From positions 1,116,001 through 1,180,000 of the forward strand of contig JAHCVI010000003.1 of the NCBI GenBank assembly GCA_019096155.1: DNA of 64,000 nt, read 5' to 3'. Under the pieces are notes generated by a model. It ran no database searches. It saw only the letters and a list, made by a program, of their open reading frames with translations, and was not told the DNA's origin. The translations under genes were made by a program, and so were the position numbers. The stretch comes from Staphylotrichum longicolle (taxonomy: Eukaryota > Ascomycota > Sordariomycetes > Sordariales > Chaetomiaceae). Shown here in pieces: positions 11,374 to 23,185 of the stretch; position 1 is the stretch's first letter, and every line of letters begins with the position of its first letter.

Positions 11374-11779
11374 ACGGGGCGTAGGCGTTCATTCGCCTTT
11401 TTTTTCTCTTTTGGGCGGTGGCAACGATAAATTCCGGATTACGTTTTGGATTAGACATTTTAGATGGGGTTTGGCGTTTGGTAGAGGGTTTGCTGTGGTT
11501 TTTGCATGGATCTGGCTGGCATGGCGATTCAAGGAAGCTGATCGGACCACGATCAGATCAGGCGGCGGGGCATGCGCAGTGGTGTGCAGGGATCAGAAGC
11601 ACAGTATGGCCCGTTCTGGTGGGCTCTTACTGCACTGTATTCGTATCGTGGAACTGTAATAATTCGTGAAGCTGCATCCCGCGCCCGATTCCAAAATTTC
11701 GCAAACCACCACCGCCGACCCGGCAGCCACTCGCTAAAAGCCATTGAGTGCTGGCTTCGTGCAGCCCTCGTCCGCAGAC
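11374..11779. other. Intergenic, no gene seen
   Basis: This is the 3' flank of the Mpv17 gene and the promoter of the DHODH gene. Nothing distinctive was noticed apart from a short T-run at 11398-11408. Confidence 0.5.
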
Positions 11780-13222
11780 ATGGCGGGCTCCTATTACCGA
11801 GCACAGCGCTCGCTCGCGACAGCGCTCCGACCCTTGGTTCGGCCCCAATCACAGTTCGCCAGCAATGCGCCCCGACGTCTCGTTTCGTCGTCCTCCACCC
11901 AGCGCCCTTCCACTACCGGCCGGAATCTTCTCATCGCCGGCATCCTGACTGCCACGGCCGGCATCAGCTTGTATTACGCCACCGACACCCGCGCCTCCTT
12001 CCACCAATGGCTCGTCCCGCGCCTCATCCGCACCTTCTTCCCCGACGCCGAAGACGCCCACCACATCGGCACCGTCGCCCTCAAGGCCCTCTACCCGCTC
12101 GGTCTGCACCCGCGTGAGCGGCCCACCCCGGGCTCCGAGTCCACCAACCCGGCCGAGAACCCGCTCGCCGTCACCGTCTTCGGCCGCACCCTCGTCAACC
12201 CGATCGGCATCTCGGCGGGGCTCGACAAGGACGCCGAGATCCCCGACCCGCTCTTCGCGCTGGGCGCCGGCGTCGTCGAGGTCGGCGGCTGCACCCCCCT
12301 GCCGCAGGACGGCAACCCGCGCCCGCGCGTCTTCCGCGTCGTCGCCATCGACGGCCTCGTCAACCGCTACGGGCTCAACTCGCGCGGCGCCGACGCCATG
12401 GCCGCCCGCCTGCGCGAGCGCCTGCGCACCTTTGCCCGGGGCCTGGGCCTGTCGGAGCGCGACATGATGGACGAGACGGATATTCCGACGGGGAGCCTGC
12501 AGCCGGGCCGGCTGCTGTGCGTGCAGATCGCCAAGAACAAGAAGACGGACGAGAAGGACATGAAGGCGGTGATCCAGGACCACGTGTACTGCGTCCAGCG
12601 GCTGGCGCCGTACGCCGACGTGCTGGTCGTCAACGTCAGCAGCCCCAACACGCCCGGCCTGCGGGACCTGCAGGCCGCGGAGCCGCTGGCCAAGCTGCTG
12701 GGCGCGGTCGTGGACGAGGCGAAGCGCACCGACAGGAAGGTCAAGCCGCGGGTCATGGTCAAGGTCTCGCCCGACGAGGACGACGACACCCAGATCGAGG
12801 GCGTCGTGCAGGCCGTGTGGACGAGCGGGGTGGACGGCGTGATTGTGGGGAACACCACCCGGCGGCGGTCGGGGCTCGTCCCGCAGGGCGTCAATCTGAC
12901 CAGCAAGGAGCAGCAGGCGCTGGTGGAGGAGGGCGGCTTCTCTGGGCCGACCATGTTCGGCCAGACGCTGAGCTTGGTGGGGAGGTACCGCAAGAAGCTC
13001 GACAGCTACTCGCTAAAGACACCGGGGGTGGATGACGCGTTCCCGCAGCAAAAGGTTATCTTTGCGAGCGGCGGTATCACGACTGGCGACCAGGCGCTCA
13101 AGGTCCTCAATGCCGGCGCCAGTGTGGCCATGCTGTACACGGGCATGGTATATGGCGGCTCGGGCACGGTGACGAGGATCAAGAAGGAAATGAGGGAGAA
13201 GCTGGCCATCAAGGAGACTTAA
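11780..13222 (+). CDS. Dihydroorotate dehydrogenase (quinone), mitochondrial class 2
   Basis: A single-exon gene of 480 residues catalyses the fourth step of UMP synthesis, oxidation of dihydroorotate to orotate with ubiquinone as acceptor, at the outer face of the inner mitochondrial membrane. The class 2 architecture is clear. There is a basic Ser/Arg/Gln-rich presequence (first ~40 residues) and one hydrophobic anchor (NLLIAGILTATAGISLYYA). The barrel follows with FMN and substrate motifs such as NPIGISAGLDKDAE, NVSSPNTPGLRDLQ carrying the class 2 catalytic Ser, VKVSPDEDD, and IFASGGITTGDQA near the C-terminus. The ATG at 11780 is preferred because longer in-frame extensions start with TTG. 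An insertion around GTYRKKLDSYSLKTP-like residues before the last strand is common in fungi. Confidence 0.95.
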   Translation: MAGSYYRAQRSLATALRPLVRPQSQFASNAPRRLVSSSSTQRPSTTGRNLLIAGILTATAGISLYYATDTRASFHQWLVPRLIRTFFPDAEDAHHIGTVALKALYPLGLHPRERPTPGSESTNPAENPLAVTVFGRTLVNPIGISAGLDKDAEIPDPLFALGAGVVEVGGCTPLPQDGNPRPRVFRVVAIDGLVNRYGLNSRGADAMAARLRERLRTFARGLGLSERDMMDETDIPTGSLQPGRLLCVQIAKNKKTDEKDMKAVIQDHVYCVQRLAPYADVLVVNVSSPNTPGLRDLQAAEPLAKLLGAVVDEAKRTDRKVKPRVMVKVSPDEDDDTQIEGVVQAVWTSGVDGVIVGNTTRRRSGLVPQGVNLTSKEQQALVEEGGFSGPTMFGQTLSLVGRYRKKLDSYSLKTPGVDDAFPQQKVIFASGGITTGDQALKVLNAGASVAMLYTGMVYGGSGTVTRIKKEMREKLAIKET

Positions 13223-13865
13223 GGCGCTGGATGGCGCTTGTACATATCGGATGTCGAGTTTGCCGCAACCTCTCGAGTACCTAGACTTGGTCCGCAACTG
13301 CGTGTAATACCCAGAATCGACAACACGATATCCAATACCTCGTTGACGTTGGATGCTACGACTGCGGCAGTGCCGTTGCTTCGTCCCTGTTGCAAAAAGA
13401 GAGCAATACCAGCAAAAGCTGAATCAGCACTTACACGGTGCACTGCGTGGCATGATGCCAAGATGGTGATATACTTGACAATCTACCACTGGCTGACTCC
13501 TCACGTTGCTGACTGAGGTACGACGAAGGGAGCCGTTCGAGCCCAACACCGTTATGCAGCATACCGTCTTGGCGGGCTGCGAAACCGTCGAGCCATGGTC
13601 GGAGTGGAGGGGTTGTGTCTTGGGACGATTCGTATTGCATATGAGACGCTGAGGGGTACGAGGCCGAGAATGGCGGAATAGGCAAGGGACGCCAGAAGCG
13701 TCAGCTAAACATTTATAAGGACCGCGTGCTTGTGGACGGTTCACATCGAAGCCTGAATGTACTCGCACATGGTACTTGACAGCAGCTCAGTGTTGTCGCC
13801 CTTGGTCAACTTACACCATAATTTCCATCTCTCCGTGAGTCCTCGTACCGAGCACCCCATCACCA
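13223..13865. other. Intergenic, no gene seen
   Basis: This is the spacer between the DHODH gene and the SDR gene. No coding signal, RNA gene or clear repeat was noticed. Confidence 0.5.
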
Positions 13866-14817
13866 ATGGCTCCTCGCGTCTGGCACATCAGCGGCGCCAA
13901 CACCGGCTTTGGCCTTGAGCTGTCCCTGAAGGCCCTCAAGGAAGGCGACCAAGTCCTTGCGGCCGTTCGCTCACCGGCCAAGGTCCCAGACAGCCTCAAG
14001 GTTGCCGGAGTCAAGGTTTTGCAATATGACCTCTCCTTCGCCCAAGAGGAGATGAACAGCTATGCCGAAAGGGCCTTTGCGGCTTTTGGCCGTGTGGACG
14101 TTCTCGTCAACAACGCAGGCTACGCCTACATGGGCGCCATCGAAGAAACCGAGTGCGTCTCTCCCCCGTTTAACCAGTGCCAGCACCCTCACACCTAAAC
14201 CCAGCTAACCTCCCGCCCCCTTCATCAGGGACGCCCAAGTCCTCAAACAGTTCGACATCAACGTCTTCGGCATCCTCCGCACCATCCGCGCCTTCCTCCC
14301 CGGCCTCCGCGCCCAGCGCGCCGGCACCGTCCTCAACATCTCCTCCATCGGCGGCCTGCACGGCTACCCCTCCAACGGCGTCTACTGCGCCACCAAGTTC
14401 GCCCTCGAGGGCATCACCCAGGCGCTCGCCGCCGAGATCGCCCCGTTCGGCCTGCACGCCGCCGTCGTCGAGCCGGGCTACTTCCGCACGTCCTTCTTGG
14501 CGGGCGCCGCCGCCGCGGGTGCGGCAAGCGCGGCGAACCTCGCGCCGGCGCTGGCCGCGTATGAGGGCACGGTCGCGCACGAGGCGCGGGCGAGCTTCGC
14601 GGCGTTTGATGGGAAGCAGCTTGGGAACCCGGTGGAGGGCGCGGCGAGGATCTGGGAGTATGTGGCCGGGGAGGGGCTGCTGAAGGGGAAGAGGCGGTTG
14701 TTGAGGCTGCCGCTGGGGAGTGATACGGGGAAGCAGATGCGGGCGCTGAGTGAGGAGCTGGCGGAGACGGCGAGGGAGTATGAGGAGGTTTGGAGGAGTA
14801 CGGATTTTGAGGACTGA
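13866..14817 (+). CDS. Short-chain dehydrogenase/reductase (classical SDR)
   Basis: Two exons, 13866-14152 and 14229-14817, around a 76-bp intron give 291 residues. The Rossmann nucleotide site is slightly atypical: SGANTGFGLEL instead of TGxxxGxG, with Ser replacing the first Thr. The remaining motifs are standard: VDVLVNNAGYAYMG, NISSIGG with the catalytic Ser, and YCATKFALEG with Tyr and Lys. EPGYFRT closes the cofactor site. This arrangement is frequent in NADP(H)-dependent fungal reductases acting on ketones or aldehydes. There is no signal peptide. Substrate and pathway are unknown, and no neighbouring gene suggests one. Confidence 0.92.
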
Positions 14818-15538
14818 TTCTTGAGGTCAATATCGGATCCGCTCCAATCTCGATTTGTACGCGAGCTTGTGGCTTCGAGGTGAGTAGTGCCTTAGCACGG
14901 TTAGACGTGAAAATGCACGGTGCCATTTTCACCCGGCTTCTGTGGCGGAGGAGTTGTCTCGCAGAACGGTGGTGTAACCTTGCCCGGCTTGCCGCAACTG
15001 CGCATACCTACAGTACTTATGCTCAGGCCCCATTCCTTGATTCGTAGTAGTAGCACGGCAAGATCGGCATAGTAAGTCTACGCTACCCTATTTCTCGCGC
15101 TCTGTTCCTAGCTTGCGTCGACACCCGCGAGTAGATGCTTGCGTAGTTTGAGCGAATGTCACTGAGCAAGTTCAAGCCCGATGAGATACACTGGTGATTC
15201 GACCATAACAAGAACAAGCCTAGTAATTGAGCGTCACAGGGGGAAACACGTGTCACAATCTAGCGCGCAATCGGACATCCAAACCGATAGGCGTGATGGG
15301 GCGGGAAGGTGAGCCCAATCCTCCCCTATCGCGAGCAAAGGGTGGAATTTATTCTCGTTTCGGGAGTGTACCCAAGTATAACCCACATCTGAGCATGTCG
15401 CCTCATGTCTGCAATGCGGCAATTACACCCATGTCATTGAAAAATCTCCGTCGCCCATGCTCTTCATCTGGCGGCTGCACCTGTCCTCCTTGGTTCTTAG
15501 AGCTTGTTATCGAGTGTAGTTCCCCTGCGTCACATTCT
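14818..15538. other. Intergenic between convergent genes
   Basis: This is the 3'-to-3' spacer between the SDR and the 1503-residue gene. Short open frames on the plus strand run into the neighbouring gene but look like shadows. No other feature was seen. Confidence 0.5.
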
Positions 15539-18500
15539 TCACTGCTGTCTTTTTGTCCGAGCAGCCACCTCCCGAAGACCACGGCGCAGCCCAGATGTCA
15601 AACTAACCGCCTTGAGTTTCTTGGAGATTTCTACTCTCTGCGGTGTCTCGTCGCCCTCCAACTCCGATGCAGCACGCTTCCTCGCCTTGCTGCCAAGCCC
15701 GAACAAGGAGTCAGGCCCAGAGGTAGAGGGCGCAGCTTCTGTGGCAGTGGTCGCAGATTCTTCTGCACTGGACTGAAATCCCGGCGTCGATCCCGGCTCT
15801 GCACCCGAGCCTAAGCAGGAGGAGGATTCGTCCGACTGGCGACGCGAGAGAGATCCCGTGGGCGTCGTCATCTGAGTATCCTGCCCGTCGGAATTCATCC
15901 ATTCCGTGCTAGCCTGGACGCTGTCGTCGCCAGGGCTATCGCTGCTCGCTTCTCCTACTGACTGCACTTGCACGTCTTCAGCACCCCCGCTCGGAGGAGC
16001 AGCCGCAGGTGCCTCAACAGTGGCCGGTTCGCCAATGCCGAGCCAAGCGAACCGAGACGACTTGGGATTCCCAAAGATGACTGCCCCGTGTTGGCAGCTG
16101 TCGATGTCCACTGTTTCCGATCCTTTCATCTGTGAGAGCAGCCCTCGGAATATGGAGTCCGCAGGCAACAGCTCCTGAACTGGATCCCATCCTTGTGGAT
16201 CCGCGCTGCTGTCGTCGGCCGCGAACGGGCTATGCTGGGATGGATTGTGCCAAAAGACATCGGCAGTCAGCGTGAGCGGCTTGGTCGTCTTGTCCCCTTC
16301 GTTGTCGACAATGTCCTTGAGATCGGCCACGCACGCTCCGAGAAACCCTTGTCCTGTTGGCATGGCCTGCCAGAGAACGGGCCGCGCGCCCGGGGATGAT
16401 CTGCTAGCTGGCGTAATCAGCTGCCCGAAACCGCGGCCGAAGAGCGTAACGGCATGAATCGACTTGGCAAACTTGATCCAGGTACGCCCAGAACTTGGGG
16501 GCGTTGTCAGCCTCTGGTAGAGCGGGTCACGCTTTGTCGCGACGTCCCGGAAGTCCCAGCCCTGCAGGTGGCTGCGCAGCTTCAGCTTCATGTTGACGCC
16601 TTTTGCCGACGCCTCGCAGTGTGCCTCGTGGTCGATCAGCTTCTCGAGGCTCTCAAAGAGCTCCACCACCCTATCCTCGACCGTCGTGTACGAGCTGCGT
16701 GTCTTGGTGACCGTCTCCTGCCTCCCATCTGGCCACGTCACGGTCTCGACATAGCTCTTCCCAGTGAGTTTGTAGAGCCTCAGCTCTCTGTTGTGTCCGT
16801 TGATAAGCGCATCAATGGCCGAGTCGTTACGAAAGCGCACGTTCGGCTCTTGGAAGGACTTCTCGTCAAAGAGAAACTCGGAGCTAAACTTGTCGTTCCG
16901 GCAGTGCTTGAGCGAGGCGCGCAGGAGGTGCAGAATCGCACTCGTCCCTTTGACAAGCCAGCCGCATTTGTCCTCCTCGTCCCACAGCACAACGTAGCGC
17001 TGATCGATCCATTGCAGCTTGGCCAGGTATCCGTGGTCTTGCTTCGAGATGTTGACGGGCGAGTCCTTCTTTCCGATGGCGAACTGACAGCCGCCCGTGA
17101 CGATTTGGCCAACAGAGAAGGATACTTTCTCGAGGTTGAATTCCCGTCCAGGGAAAGGGAGCCTGGAGCTTCGAATGTCGTGGTTTGCGGAAACGTCACC
17201 TAGACATGCCAAGGGTCAACATAAGGGGCTAAAATCCGGGCCGCATCGCCAGCTGGCCGATCACAGACTCACCAGCCAAGTAATCCGCCTCAGAGCACCA
17301 CCCGATCACATGCCGAGATGACCTCAAGACGTTGACACTGACGCCTTCCAAGTGGGAGCTCTGGTTCGCGTCGAGATACGAGACTCTCCCGCCACTCGCG
17401 TTGGAGTGGAGGTGCCAAAGTACAACGCCCCCGACAACCTCCACGGCCACGAGCATCGCAGAGAACCCCTTGAGGTAGAACCGGCCCAGAAAGTCGTGCA
17501 GGCGCCTAGCGTCTGCCAGGTTCGCCGCCATGTGCAGCGGGATCTCGAGCCCGGTGTTCGCCTGCGGTCGGCGCGCAATGGGAAACCCTCGGACAACAAC
17601 GGGGTTTCTGAACATGCCGTGCCAGCAGCGCCCTGCGACACTATCGGTCTTGGTCTCCGTGCTGATCTTCAATTCGATCTCAAACTCGGCCGTTTCAAAC
17701 GCGTGGACGTCGAATAAAGCTGCTGTGCAATATGCCATCGCATTTTCGTCGGGGGAACACCGCACAGCGGCAGTGAGCCATGCGACGATCTCCCCGATCT
17801 CTGCCATGAAGTCTGCTGTGCCCTCGGCAAGCACTTGAAACTGTCCTGGGGTATCCCATAGGACGGAAATTTCAGACCTGTCAGGGAGAATCCCTACAAC
17901 AACAACCGCTTAGCCATATGCGAGTACTTGAAAGGTAACGGATACCAGGTTAACCTACTCGATGCCTTCTCCCCAGACTCCAACGTTTCGGCCACCGCGT
18001 CCAACATGTGTGGACCAGTCGTGGGCCATGTTTGACTCAGATACTCGGAGCACGGCAGCGCTTGCGCGTTACACATCGACCCTGTGAGAGTTATCACGCG
18101 TCCTAGGAGCTCTCCCGGGTCTTGCGGTCCCTCATATTGGTCCCTGAGGAATGCGAGCGGGTCCCATGCCGCGCGCAGAACTATTGAGAACGTTTCCGAT
18201 TCAGTCTGACGGCTGAGATGCCGTGTCTGCGGAAGTTGTTGAAGGATCCTGCGCCGGATGGTCATCATAGCGTCTGCTTCGGTTAGGGGAGTAAGTAGGG
18301 CTTGTCGCTGCAAGCGCGCCACGAGAGTCTTGTACGCCGCCGACTCGAACACGACTTGACGGTACCCATACTTGTCCGGCAACGCTATCTCGTCGTCCTC
18401 GGGAAGCGTTCCGGCCGCCTGCTGCGGTGCGCGAGCCGTCGCCGCTTCGTCAGCCCCAGAAGGATCCACCCCAACGAGCCATTCGCTGATGCGAGACGAC

Positions 18501-20417
18501 GTGACTTCGCTGTCGACGCGATCCGGTTGTGGGTCCGGCGTTGTGTCGTCTTCCGCTTCCACCAGCATTGACTCCCTAAAGCGGCCGGACAACTCGCTAT
18601 CAGATGTTAGACACTAATCGTCGACAAAAGGAGGAGAGGAGGAGGAAACCCTTCGGCCAAGAGACTCACAGTCGGTACCTGTGGACGAAATACATTACGT
18701 CTCTCTGGGCCTGTGTGGAGCCGGATTGGCCAAGTGTCAAAGCAAACGACCTCATCAGCTCCGGCATTGCCCCGAATACTCTTTCCAGAACCTCGGGCTT
18801 CGCGTCGAGCGCCTGGACGTGGTTGACCAGGTCGTCAACGAGTTCGCTCTTGTAGGCGTCCAACTCGGCGCCGCCAATGCTTCCCTCATCCGAGTAAACC
18901 GTTCGGGCATCACAATCTGCTGCCTCGACTGACATGACGGGCTTGGATTGGTCATCCTGAGCGGGATCGGCGTTCTTTTGTTGGCATGCGGATACGTAGC
19001 CGGAGTCCATAGACGCACCATGGACTGTAAACGTATCCGGCAAGGACACACTTCTGACGTCTGACCAAGTTCGCGTGTCTGCGGGTTTGCTCAATGGGTG
19101 TGAATCCGGGCCAGAATGCGCCCCATATCCATCCGCATCAGCGCCTGCCAGGTCAGGCACCCATTGTGCAATGCCCGGCCTCTGTAGCGGCGGCTCTTCT
19201 GGCGATCGACTTGGAGGCAAAGGGATGGGGGGGTACATGGCAGCCAATGTGCCTGCGGAACTGGTACCCATCTGTGAGACGAACGTCAAGTCATGCGTCG
19301 CCGGTTTGTAGTCGGCTCCTTTGTCATTTCCGCTGGACGCATCGCTCGGGTCATCTGGGCCGGCGTGCGGGTCTTGGATCTTGCGAACCCAGTCGTTCAA
19401 GAGACCCGCGAACGCCCAGTCTCCCGTGTGGTCTCCTCCGTGGTAGGCGAAGTGGGCGCTCCTTAGGTGTGCCGTGGCCTCAAGATAGTCATCGTAACGC
19501 TTCTGCGCGAGACAATCTGTGCACTGTGCCAAGGGAAGTTTGGGCTGCAGCACGATTGATGGCTGGACCTTCGGCTGTACACAAACCCATGTGTCAAGCA
19601 CAGTCGCATGTGTAATAGACTGGGTCCCGGGGGGAGGTGGCAGTTCTGGCGCTAATCAATGGGGCCGGGTTAGCGTCGCTTGATATTGGGGGACTACATA
19701 CCTGAGGTACGGTCGTGGTATCATCTACCGAAACAGTGTTGCAGACTTACTTGACTCCGGGGTTCTAAATCTAGAAACGGCTTCTTCCCATGTCATCCCA
19801 TGGTGGTTAGGATGGCACTGCGAGTTCATTAAGTTTTGAAATTGGTAATTATGGTATAATGGCGTCGTACTTACGGCGACTCTTCGCCGTCGGCAGTCCC
19901 AACAGGCGCCGATTTTCCTTATCAGATGCGCTCTCTCTCGCTGCAAGGCGGTCAATGGGCCATTACGTCGGCGAGATGCCCGTCTGGAGGCAAGGTCGGC
20001 ACCATCCCTGACGCTGAACACGGCTTGGGGGTCGAATTGGTGTCGGTCTTTGGCAACATTGTCTTCTTCCTCGTCACTGTAGCCAGCGACGACAGAGACG
20101 ACAGTCACGCATGTTGCGACGGTGGAAACACTACGGCTCCTCCCGCCCTTCGCCGCCATGACAAAGTCGTCCTCGTCGGACTGGTGGTGAAGGGGTTCCG
20201 ACTGGGCTCTCTCCGGCTTCCGGCCCCTATTAGCACCACCTTCTGGCTCTGGGGACGAAATCGGCGCTTTGACCGAGCCTGTGTCATCGTCTTCGTGCAT
20301 CGGATCCTTTGCGCTAAGCGACTGGTTCGAAAGTGTCTGGCTAGGTTCTGTACGGTTGGTATCGGTGTCGGTCACTTGAAACTGAACTTTTGTCGATGGT
20401 GTGGAGGCAGCAGTCAT
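15539..20417 (-). CDS. Large zinc-motif protein of an expanded fungal family, function unknown
   Basis: Six exons (20417-19875, 19817-19751, 19651-18670, 18596-17959, 17893-17273, 17199-15539) join in frame to 1503 residues. Residues 1-165 are low-complexity and charged. A Cys-rich motif follows: Cys172, Cys175, Cys182 and the His pair 186-187 in CWDCRRRRVACHPNHHGMTW, interrupted exactly by intron 1. A second C2H2-like finger has Cys247, Cys250, His265 and His270. Further conserved-looking blocks are AQRDVMYFVHRYR, GRCWHGMFRNPVVVRGFPI, LHMAANLADARRL, VSYLDANQSSH and FGRGFGQLITPA. I recognise these from a large, expanded family of uncharacterised Sordariomycete proteins. The C-terminal ~170 residues are Ser-rich and end in a basic tract, a possible nuclear signal. 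The intron 4 donor (GTAGGT) is the least certain boundary. A nucleic-acid or signalling role is possible but unproven. Confidence 0.8.
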
Positions 20418-21843
20418 CTGTGCATGGTGGTCAGAAAAGGACCAGGTTGACCACGCTCTGAAGGAAAAAGTCCACGGGTGGTGAAAGGGTAGGTGACTAC
20501 CCGCTCCGCCCCCCGGAAGGGACAGCAGGTCGCCGGGCAGAAACCGATAGGCCGCCTCTCCTTGGCAGACACGACACCCCAAATGGCTCAGCCCCAGCGC
20601 CGAGTACTGTCATCCAACGACGCCCGAGCCGCATGCCATTGCTGCAGGGCTTCGCCTCCTCTGGCGCACTGCCTACATCAAAGTCGGAACTTGGATGGCG
20701 CTGCCCCCCCCATCGCTTGGTCGACACATCCATTTGTGCACGATCGAGCGACAGGATCGTTGCTGTTCACGCAGGGGGAAGGTTCCGTGTCGGCTCACAG
20801 GGGAAAGCCTTCCAAGGTTGTCAGCCCATCGGCACAGCCAAGTGGAATGAGGACCTCCCTTTCGGAGCTGCTCCCACCCTGTTGCTGGTGTCAACTGGGA
20901 GCCTTGCTCCTAGTGGTCGACTCTGCCCACCAGGACAGGTCGACAAGATCACGGCCATGGCCCTCGACCCCGCATCTCCATGCTTTTTTCTGGTACATTT
21001 TCTTCTCCTTTTTGCCTTTTGTCTTTTCCCAGCCCGCCTCTGCCCAATTTAAACCAGGTGCACCCACTTCCCCCCAGTTGTGTGAATTCTTCCTTCCGTG
21101 TCCAGTTGGCAACCCAGCTGCTGCGCCTTGTCATTCGCGCGAACCAAGATAGCAGGGCGGCAAACGCGTTTCAGGTTGGATGGCGAGGAATCGGGAGGTT
21201 TGCAACGAGTCGGTTCACCAACGCGGTATGCATGGGAAACGGGAATTGGGAAACGGGAATTGGGAAACGAGTAATTACACAAAATAATACCAATCCATCG
21301 AAACGTCTTTTCTCATTGGGATCTTTTTGGCGCGTGCTGTTTAGGTACCTAGGTATGTATACGATGCTGGTGAAGGACCTAGCGGACTTTTGATCGGGAG
21401 ATCCGGGCATCTAGGATCTCGATCAAGGCTTGCATTGAAAGCCGACCTCGGAGGGTTTCACTGAAGGCCACAGCACAGGCTGGATCGAACCGATGCTGGT
21501 GACGTTCAGAGAAAGGCGTGCCAGATGTTGGTTTCGGACAACAACCAAAAGAAGAAGGCCATCACTTGCTTTCCACAAGCTGACACCGCGCCATCTCAGT
21601 GCGTGCGCGTCTCAACCCATCCAGCTAAGACGAGCCCTATTCCGCAAACAGCCCTGCAAGGCTGTGAGTCCCTCCTCATTTGCGTCTGAAGGCAGCTTGT
21701 TTTCACCGACTGACGATCCAGTGCAATAGACATAATTTTTTTCGAGGTACAGACCCTCACACCACCACTACTGCTCCTTTCTTGACGCCTACGCCGCACT
21801 TCGTCGCTTGCCTAGAAGCATTACGCTCGCCACGCTCGTTGAG
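20418..21843. other. Gene-poor flank with low-complexity tracts
   Basis: This is the promoter side of the 1503-residue gene followed by a region with no supported gene. It contains a 14-bp tandem repeat at 21233-21269. Overlapping open frames in several phases show no family resemblance. Confidence 0.45.
21233..21269 (+). repeat. 14-bp tandem repeat
   Basis: About two and a half head-to-tail copies of GGGAATTGGGAAAC are present. This is a minor minisatellite in non-coding DNA. Confidence 0.75.
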
Positions 21844-22356
21844 ATGTCAAACCTCCAGCGCAAAGTAGCTGATGACACGGTCATACGCAAACGAAACGAA
21901 GAAGAAACTAGACACATTCAAGAAGCAGAAGCATGGCAGAGCGCGAGAGAGGCGATTCTGAACGGCACCTGGAAAAGACCAGCCCCACTACGACACCCTA
22001 TCCTTCTCACCCCCGACGGTCCGATTTGCTCGGCTACAAAGCTTCAGAAACTTGTAGGGAGTGACTCGTTGCCCTAAGCCACCGTGACGAGTCTGGTCGA
22101 CATTCATGGGCGGGAGATCAAACAGGTGACCATTTGTGACGTCAGCACGAGCGAGTGAAACAAGAGAGAGGAGAAAGACGATGTCTCTCCAGGCATTGCG
22201 GAAGGTATCAGAGTCATGCTCGAGGGCAAGAGCCGATTTGCTGGGATAGTGAAGGCGTTGAAGGAAGGGTTTTACTTGGGGACGACGACGAGGAGGACCA
22301 GGAAGGAATTCCGCTTGTTAGAGGCAATGACGAGGGCCCGGAAGGCAGCGAGCTGA
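21844..22356 (+). pseudogene. Nonsense-mutated relic of a fungal accessory protein
   Basis: One reading frame stays protein-like from the ATG at 21844 to a TGA at 22354 but is interrupted by TAA at 22075-22077 and TGA at 22156-22158. Its parts look coherent. An acidic/basic N-terminal helix comes first, then a segment with AWQSAREAILNGTWKRPAPL, then VTSLVDIHGREIKQV. The C-terminal block SRFAGIVKALKEGFYLGT continues to RTRKEFRLLEAM. The last block resembles the conserved C-terminus (FYPGT-x-TRRT-x-EFRLL pattern) of uncharacterised fungal proteins; that comparison is from memory. Both stops can arise by C-to-T change (CAA to TAA, CGA to TGA), as in RIP. An intron removing both stops was considered but no good donor-acceptor pair is evident. 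Confidence 0.55.
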
Positions 22357-23185
22357 GGAGGAAGGCCGGGATCGCAGTAACGAGCCCCCCAGAGACCACC
22401 GGCTCAGAGTCTGAGCCTACCTGAGGAGCCGACGGCGAGGGACGGGCCGGAGTGGCTTTTCGCCCAGACATCTTACTCTCTGGCTCCAATTGTCCAACTG
22501 GCTGAGACTTGATGGTGACAAACCACCCACTCAACCTCACCTTGCAGCTGGTGAACTCACGTCTCATGGCCCCCTCGGCCATTGAGTGGCCCCGTCACAC
22601 GAACCTGCATCAAAGTGCAACTTCCAGCTGCATTAGTGCGCTTTCCAATTACCGAGAAGCGCTTGCGGCAACGCAGGAAGGACGACCGGGAGGCGTCCAG
22701 CGATGGCCAAACAGCGCCACCGCCGTGCTTGACCGACATGTCGAGGCGGTCTGCCTTGTCCGCCATCGGCCCATCATCCCGCCGCGTTCTGTCTGCCTTG
22801 TTGAGCATCAGAACACACCGCCTCACGTATGAAACGGTGATTGGCACACATAATCGTGCGGACCACGCCCAACCAGCGAGTGCTGTTGGGGGCAAAATGG
22901 GACGGCTGCCGGAGGTCAAAGCAATGTGCCCACTGCGTCAGAACTCATTGTTTGGCTGCGCTGGACCTAGATCCTCCCTTCCATCGCTTGACCAGCTGCA
23001 TCCGGACCCAACTGTCCAGCCAGGTGACGTGCAGTCCAACAAGGGCCTTGTGGTCGAGAGTCTCGAGTAAGAGGTTCTCCGCCTGATTCAGTTTCAGATT
23101 CTTTCCAACGTGCCCCTGAGCTTTATCGTCGTTCCGGTTCTCCGTTATTGCTGCGACTCTGACCTTCACAACCGCTAGCTCCGTC
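22357..23185. other. Unexplained region between two relics
   Basis: Long overlapping open frames exist on both strands (plus 22582-23070, minus 22557-22919), but neither resembles a known family. The stretch could be decayed sequence belonging to the relics on either side. Confidence 0.35.

Noticed and set aside
11849..12583. 244-codon minus-strand frame opposite DHODH
   Set aside because: Shadow of a strongly recognised gene with GC-biased third positions.
15227..15814. 195-codon plus-strand frame
   Set aside because: It overlaps the 3' end of the 1503-residue gene on the opposite strand and carries only antisense-like low-complexity sequence.
17894..17930. A 37-bp intron at the exon 4/5 junction of the 1503-residue gene
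   Set aside because: Too short and out of phase; the 65-bp intron with donor at 17958 keeps the frame and the family-like join.
22582..23070. 162-codon plus-strand frame and its minus-strand partner
   Set aside because: Both strands are open and neither shows motifs; coding status could not be supported.
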